64,000 bases of DNA from assembly GCA_037039925.1 (NCBI GenBank), contig JAXRKP010000366.1, forward strand, positions 271,001 to 335,000, written 5' to 3'. The notes beneath the pieces are model-generated. The model saw only the letters and a list, made by a program, of their open reading frames with translations. It had not been told where the DNA came from and did not search any database. Source of the stretch: Doris montereyensis (Eukaryota; Mollusca; Gastropoda; Nudibranchia; Dorididae). Positions 56,398 through 64,000 of this stretch are shown in pieces; positions within the stretch are counted from its first letter, which is position 1; each line of letters opens with the position of its first letter. The translations under genes were made by a program, and so were the position numbers.

Positions 56398-56575
56398 TAA
56401 ACAGCAAGGCGAAAGACATGTGAAAGAGTGAAAAGAAAGAAATGTAAGTAGGACCTACCAGTAACACCCGCCAACCGTCCCTAAACACGAAGGGAAAAAA
56501 AGCAAGTTGAAAGGCATTAAAAAAGATTTTAAAAGGAAGAAGTAGAACCTACCAGTAACCCTCGCCAGCCGCACC
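56398..56575 (+). repeat. Repeat E 3' half, two further tandem copies
   Basis: 56,398-56,485 (AAACAGCAAGGCGAAAGACA, GTAGGACCTACCAGTAACAC) and 56,497-56,575 (AAGTAGAACCTACCAGTAAC) repeat the 3' half of E, making three such halves in 270 bp. Confidence 0.82.
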
Positions 56576-56870
56576 ACACTTGGGAAAAGGGTAAACACGC
56601 TGGAGACCCAATTGAACCATAGGATGTCTGGAGAGACGCGATACACACAAAGACACTGACGGATATGTTTTAAGCTGGAGTTCATGGCGGTCAGACGTTA
56701 AAATAGAAGAAGATTAAGAAGAAGCAAAAGGAGGGGGAAAGAAAAACAAATCACATAATCTTTATAACAACTGCCACAGACGTAATATAAAAAAATCATG
56801 ATTGGCAATACGATACCCAGTTTGGCAACACTATCGGAAAAGAAATGATGGCGGGGGGCAGATTGCGCGG

Positions 56871-58237
<1,367 letters not shown>

Positions 58238-61200
58238 CGATTTCTTTCTTCTTCTTTATCAGCTCCCATTTTACCTTTCGGTGTATGCGGGTTGAGTCAA
58301 AGATCCTTCCAGGCTGGCCGGTCCTGATTTTCTTGCCTTCCGTGAAAAATAAATATCTTTGCATTAATGCCTCTTTTAATATCTTCTTCCCACTTTCTCC
58401 GAGGTCTGCCTTTTTGATCTTTTACCTTGAGTTTTAGCACTCTAATTGATTCTTTGCTATTCTGTTAACATGTCCAAACCATCTAGCTGATTCATTTGAT
58501 CTTAGTTTGTATGCCATCTGCTTTAGTTTGATCTCTTATTATTTGTGTTTCTGATTTTGTCTCTTTTACTTTTTCCTACTACTCTCCTTAGATATTTCAT
58601 TTCAGCTGCTTGTATTCTACTGTATCTCTACTGTCTAAGTTCCAGGTTTTCTGCAATAGAGGAGAGTAAGACAATAAACTGGGTTGTATACTGCCATTTT
58701 TGGTTTTTGTAATGACAATTTTTGTTAACCTATAAATGCCTTTCCTAGATGGTTATATATTGTCGTGCCTTTTGGATTCTTTGCCTGGTTTCTTCTCTTA
58801 GTTTTCCTCTGAGTTAATCATTACTCCTAGGAATTGTAGCTTTGAACTTGTCCTAAAATCTCTGCCTAATTCGAAGATTTTGTTTTTACCGTCCTAGTTA
58901 CTAGCATTGTTTAGGTTTTTTGCAGTTTACTCTCATTTCTCTTTTATTTAGTTCATTGTTCATAATGTTAATATTCGACTGAAGATCACTTTCTGATTTT
59001 CCAAACAGAGCTAAATCATCCCAGCAAATGAAAGCATTATACATTTGTGGTTTGAGCTTCCACATACCTACATTGATTTTGTTCATTTTGAGGATACCTT
59101 TGGGACTGAATCCATAAATGTGATTAAAGAAAAGAAGACTTGGGATACAAATCACCTTACTCCTATATCTACATCAAATTATTCAGATATGTTCCACTAC
59201 TCTCCTGCACATGTTGGTTTTGTTGTAAAAACGAGTAATGGCTAGTATTAAATTTTGTTCTACATTTTGTTATTTTAAGGAATGCCATAGTTCGTCCCGT
59301 CCTTACAGTGTCAAATACCCTTTCTAAGTCAATAAAAAACACAGGTGCAAGTCAATGTTTACTCACGCCTCTAAAGGAATTTTTCTATTATTTGTCTAAT
59401 TGTAAAATATGTGATCTTGTACACTTCTTCCTGGTCTGAATCCACTCTGATGCTCTTCAATCTGATGCTCTTCTCTTTCGTTAGTCTCCTTGCAGTAACC
59501 TGGCATACACTTTTCCTGATACGCTAAGTAGTGATATCCCTCTATAGTTTGAGCATTCCATAGTTGATCCTTTATTGTGTATTGGTACTACCGTTCCCTT
59601 TTTCCAGTCGTCTGGCACCTGCTTGGACTTCCATGTTTGTTGGCATAGTGCATGTAGTAGTTTGTCTGCCTCTCTCCCTTGGTTTTTAATCATTTCTTGG
59701 ATAAACTCGATCTACCTTGGGCTTTCCAATGTACTTTTTTCTGAAATGTTTGTGTCTCTTCCATTGAGCTATACATCTTCAGCTGTTCCATCTCGATTAC
59801 TTGTTACTCTTAATTGATCACCTTTGCCCAATTGGAGTGGATTATGTAATTGTTGAAAATACTTTCCACTTTTCATGATTTTGTTGTCTTCTTTCATTAT
59901 CTCTCCTTTGGCGTTCTTAATTTGTCGTATTGGGCATGCTTTGGTCTTTCTCATGTTCTTCATTGCTCCCAGAACAGCTTTTGATTTCCTTGCTAGCTTT
60001 CTTGAAGTCTTTGTCCAAACTCTTCCCACTGTTCCTGTTTTCTTTCCTAACTTCCTCTTTGGCGATAGTTCTTTTACACACGTAATCTATCGTATCCTCT
60101 GGTCTCTTTGTTTGCAAGTACAGGCATCCTTTTTTCTTTGATTTTAGTCTTTACATTCTCATTCCACCATGCTATTCTTTTCATATCTCCTTTAATTTGT
60201 TTCTACCACATACCTCTTCAGTATAACTGATGAGTGTTTCCTTATATATTTGCCACTTTTCTTCTTGTGCTTTCCTTCAGATCCATCTGCCTTTCACTGA
60301 TATAATTTTTTATCCTGGATTGGTACATCTGTTTTACTATTGGTTTATTTAGTTCTTCTATTTTGAGTTTAGTAGCTTTCTTCTTTTTTTCCTTTTCTGT
60401 TTGTTTTCTTCAGTTAATAATCTCATTCTGGCTATCACTAGGTGATGATCACTAAATATTTCAGCTCCTCTGCTTACTCTAGCATCCATTGTACTGTAAA
60501 ATAGAGAACTGCTAACTATTATGTAGTCTATGATTGACTTTTCACATTTGTCTTCATTTACTCTTGTATATTTGTGGATATCTCTATGAGAAAAAAAATG
60601 TGTTACTATTTCTTTAGGCAAAAATCTATTAGTCTCTCCCCATTTGGAGAAGTTGTTGTCTCTCCTTCTTTACCTATTACTCCTCCTAATGTTTCTACAT
60701 TGTTGCCTACTCTAACGTTTTTAAATCTCATAAAACCATTAATTCCTGTTTGGGTTTGAGATTCTCTGCAGCTATTTGTAAATCAATTTCGAAGATATCT
60801 TTTTATTCTTTCGTGGCATCTTCGTTCGGTCCATAAGCTATTAATAATTTAATTTCTCTTCCTTTTGGTTTAATATTTACCTCTAATAGCCGTGGGCTTG
60901 CAAATTTCCAACTTTCTAGTAGCATTTCTTGTCTTTTATGCATTAGGAGGCCTACTCGTGGTCTAGTTCTATCTTTGACATCTACTCCTGAGAAGATTAA
61001 AGTATGATTTGGTCCTACATTTTCTATTCCTTGTCCTTTTTCTTTGTTTCTGTAATAGCCAAAATGTCTACTTTGAATTTTTCCATTTCATCAGCTAATT
61101 CTAATTCCTTTCTATTTATTGCCTAGCATTTCATGTTCCAAAAATCACAGTCCGTTTTCTTTTCCAGAGTCGTCTTTGAAAGTTCAAGCCGGGTATATCA

Positions 61201-61545
61201 TTGTATATACAACTTTGAATCAGGTTGTTTTGGATAAGCAGGGGATTAGCTCACTGTACCCTAGGTTGATGGTTGGGCTGCCACCTTGAGGCCCCCTACC
61301 GGGCCTCGTTATTTTCTGTCAGGGTTAAGTCCCTTAGCCTTTAGTCATTCAGGAACCAGCCTGCAAGGCAGCAGGTTGTTATTTTCTGTCAGGGTTGACT
61401 CCCTTAACCTTTGGTCAGTCAAGACCGGGCCTGCAAGGCAGCAAGTTGTTTTCTTTCAGGTTAACTCCCTTAGTCTTTGGACTCGTGGAGGGCGGGATCA
61501 TCTACTCCCAGTGGGTGCTTACCTGTCACTGCCGGGCTAAACGAT
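58238..61545 (-). mobile_element. Non-LTR retrotransposon (LINE), copy 2
   Basis: A second, better-bounded copy of the same LINE, about 3.3 kb, minus strand. From its 5' end: three tandem leader units of about 70 bp (61,480-61,290, each with TTTTCTGTCAGGGTTAACTC-type sequence read on the plus strand), endonuclease, reverse transcriptase and a basic C-terminus; the 3' end is GAAGAAGAAAGAAA. Indels break every ORF. Copy 1 lacks most of the leader units. Confidence 0.9.
58901..60621 (-). pseudogene. Endonuclease and reverse transcriptase remnants of LINE copy 2
   Basis: In element order: IDYIIVSSSLFYSTMDARVS and AEIFSDHHLVIARMRL (60,621-60,358), the SDHHLV end of an APE-type endonuclease; VPIHNKGSTMECSNYRGISL (59,693-59,481), an RT motif; and DDLALFGKSESDLQSNINIM (59,155-58,901), the RT catalytic motif. 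Frames are disrupted between these blocks, so no active protein can be made. Confidence 0.9.
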
Positions 61546-61984
61546 AATGATACTAATGATAGTAATAATAATGTTGATGGTGATGATGCCAATACTTTTA
61601 ATCTATATCACCAGTACAACGTCAAAATGCAGAATATTTCAGGAGATTTTATGAGAATCGATGCCTTAATCTTTTCTAGCTAAAAAATTATCGTCAGGAT
61701 AGAGATACAAATTGTTACTTATACACTCAAACACTATTACTTTGCTTTAATTTAATTTTTTATATGAAAGGTTAGATGTAGATATAAGAATCAATATTAG
61801 CGTTTCAAAAGCCAAGAGAATGTCATATAGGCAGAGTCATAGATGAGCTGAATTTGAAGGAGGAAATTAAAAAAAAATTCCCAGAAGATTCCAAGATTTT
61901 TAGGTGAGATTTTTTCTAGGAACTTCTAAAGTGCTTTGAGCTCTGTAGTAATAATAACCATGACAACAGCAAGCAGACAAATTT
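61546..61984. other. No gene seen
   Basis: AT-rich sequence with a short AAT-type run near 61,545-61,575. Confidence 0.45.
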
Positions 61985-62130
61985 TGTCTTCATTGAAATC
62001 TACCACCTTTTCCTGCTCATGAGCGATCTCAGGGTTAATGAAAAGGAAACAGCAAGACCAAAGATAAGTGTAAGTGAAGGGCAAAAGAACAGAAGTAGGA
62101 ACTACTACTGCACCCACTAACTGCCCATAA
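61985..62130 (+). repeat. Dispersed repeat E, copy 17
   Basis: TTGTCTTCATTGAAATCTAC, GAGCGATCTCAGGGTTAATG, AAACAGCAAGACC, CACTAACTGCCCATA. Confidence 0.82.
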
Positions 62131-63734
62131 GCAGACAGCAGTTCTTCACAGTAAGATGTGAGGATGAAACAAAACATAGAGGCAGAGAGACACTGTTACA
62201 ACTTGGAAAAGAGGGTGTAGAACTGTAAAAACAGGAAAGACATGTCTGGTTTGTCATCATATCATGTCATATAAACACTGCATTGTTCATGCTATTCCTG
62301 TAGTGAGAAAGAGTAGTTGATTCGTTTTTGTAGAAGTGGAAGTTTGATTCAAATTCTCCTTTCTCCTATCACACCGGCTTGCTCTATGCAGATGCCTGAC
62401 TCATATTAAATTCAGTCTCGTGTTACACGACAAAGATTTTTATTACAATTTCATCTGTTACCAAGAGGCCTATCTATTTTAAAATAAAAAATTTAGGTGT
62501 TGATATGAAAAATCATTACCATATACAAAGGCAAAAAGACAACATCCAATAAATAATTTAACCCTCTCTTCAGACCGTCCGTAGATGCAAAAAATGGGTG
62601 GAGAATATCAGTATTTGCCATAATACCATTGAGACAACAACCAACGCTAAAATTACTGCGATTTCAGTACGACTTTTTACATAAAATTGTAGAAAATTTT
62701 AAAATGTTTTAAATTTCACTCAATAAGGTTTAAGATTCTTCCATCATGTCTATTGTACTAAAGCATTGAAAGTACTTCTTCGATTCATTAGAAATGGAAA
62801 CAAAAACAAATGTGGATTTTATGAATGAAAGTAACGTCAATACATTTTTCCATGGTTTGTATCTTTGTTGCTTTCTCACCCAAAAACCCCCAACATGGGT
62901 ATGAATAAATAAAGATAGGACGATTTTAAAAGATGCCCTTATCTGAAATGCAAAACAAAGATCTTGAACGTAGGACATTTGTAAAATAATGCAATTAATA
63001 AACTGCAAATACGCCTACAAGATGTTCATGAATGACTGCTAGAAAGTAGTTGCCCGCTTTGATCTGTTAAATTGCCCGAGATGAGAGCACATCTTGGGCA
63101 GTCTAACCAATCACAAACCTATATGTCGACCGAAGGGGAATAACAAAGCAAGATGTGTTGTGTCCTGCAAACATTTGTGTAGCATCCACACCTTTCTAGG
63201 TACTGAATAAGATCTAATACAAAATCATGGGATTCATCAGGTCAAGTCTAAAGCAGAAATGACTAAACTCTATCTTCAAACAGATCCTGATCAAGTTCCA
63301 TTAAAATTGGATGAGAAATAAGAGTTTTACTAAAAAAAACAACTTAGATATAACATTTTCTCTTTTGTAAAGATTAAACAAAGTCACTATTTCGGGGAAC
63401 GATTTGTTAGTTTTGTTATATCGCTCTTGTTCTCTTTTCGATTTGAGACTGATATACTATGCATTCTGGGTTTTTAAAATAGCATTGCATGCTGTTCGGT
63501 TTTTAAGAACAGTTTTCCCAGCTGGCTAATGTATTCCAGCAGCCGTTCACCGTGGCGCAATGACAGTCACAATAGGAGTGACATGCAATGATAGTTTATA
63601 AATAAAATGTCTTCTGAGTGGTATTTTTGTTGTTGGCAGAAGAACATTATCAATTAGAGTAAGCAGAATCAGTCTTGGGAGCTGGAGAATAGGACAATGA
63701 AGGTAGACTAGGGCAGTGTTTTCGCCTCAAAATA
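62131..63734. other. No gene seen; one short hairpin
   Basis: AT-rich non-coding sequence. GCCCGAGATG and CATCTTGGGC (63,074-63,099) form a 10-bp stem with a 6-base loop. Nothing else recognised. Confidence 0.45.
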
Positions 63735-64000
63735 TGTTTGCATGAGACATTGTAGCTAAATCATAGTGTTGTGAGCTTGGAATCACGACAACACTGCTTC
63801 AAGCCCCATGGCTGGCACAGGTGGATTTTTTGTCTCACAACGTTGTACTCTTAGAAAGGTACTTCACTCTGCTTTCCTCACAGGACAGGTAGAGAGAAAG
63901 ATCTTGTCAGAATGTAAGTACAAAAAAACCTAACAGGCTTGTGTACTGTATGCTCCCCTGGGAGTTGAGAAGGACTTTGAATGAAATGGCCTGTTGAGGG
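63735..64000 (+). mobile_element. SINE family C, cut by the window end
   Basis: CATAGTGTTGTGAGCTTGGA head, CTGGCACAGGTGGATTTTT, CTTCACTCTGCTTTCCTCAC, then TGGGAGTTGAGAAGGACTTT and GAATGAAATGGCCTGTTG. Runs off the right edge. Confidence 0.8.

Noticed and set aside
56576..56700. Minus-strand frame MNSSLKHIRQCLCVYRVSPD with a hydrophobic part
   Set aside because: A good start context exists but there is no clear donor, no family match, and its end lies in repeat E.

Overview
The window looks like nuclear DNA of an invertebrate animal. It is AT-rich and intron-rich, with several tRNA-derived SINE families, decayed LINEs, miniature DNA transposons, minisatellites and very long microsatellites. 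Almost none of the long open frames is a gene: most are translations of TA, GA, TATG or TC repeats. The protein similarity and repeat style fit a lophotrochozoan, perhaps a gastropod mollusc. That placement is inference, with no marker gene behind it.

One real gene could be reconstructed, on the minus strand: a polypeptide N-acetylgalactosaminyltransferase (GALNT, GT27 family, GALNT1/13-like). Thirteen exons were found by joining conserved protein blocks at GT-AG sites with matching phases. They run from a membrane-anchor exon (46,174-46,000), through the GT-A catalytic domain (31,947-26,505), to a ricin-type lectin domain (26,505-13,416) ending in a stop codon. The start-codon exon and one stem exon are not identified. 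Two exons, 22,933-22,800 and 17,797-17,669, are alternative versions of the same lectin segment, with the same phase and compatible splice sites. This is the most interesting biology here: a cassette that would switch the lectin domain, as reported for Drosophila pgant9. Four exons carry small indels, three of them in homopolymers, which points to consensus error rather than a dead gene.

The rest is repeats. 0-13 kb: gene 3' flank with SINEs, two minisatellites and a 654-bp internally deleted piggyBac-like element flanked by TTAA. 13-32 kb: the main gene body, with a 1.15-kb 20-bp minisatellite beside lectin variant A and a 429-bp terminal-inverted-repeat element beside variant B. 32-46 kb: a large intron holding a SINE cluster, an RNase H-type LINE remnant, a 620-bp TATG array, and two satellites back to back (40 bp and 50 bp units). 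46-64 kb: two same-orientation LINE copies (about 49.3-52.5 and 58.2-61.5 kb) and many GA/TA arrays. A dispersed repeat of about 140 bp (called E here) occurs about 17 times, all but one on the plus strand, and its first 40 bp appear to have seeded the satellite at 39-40.3 kb.
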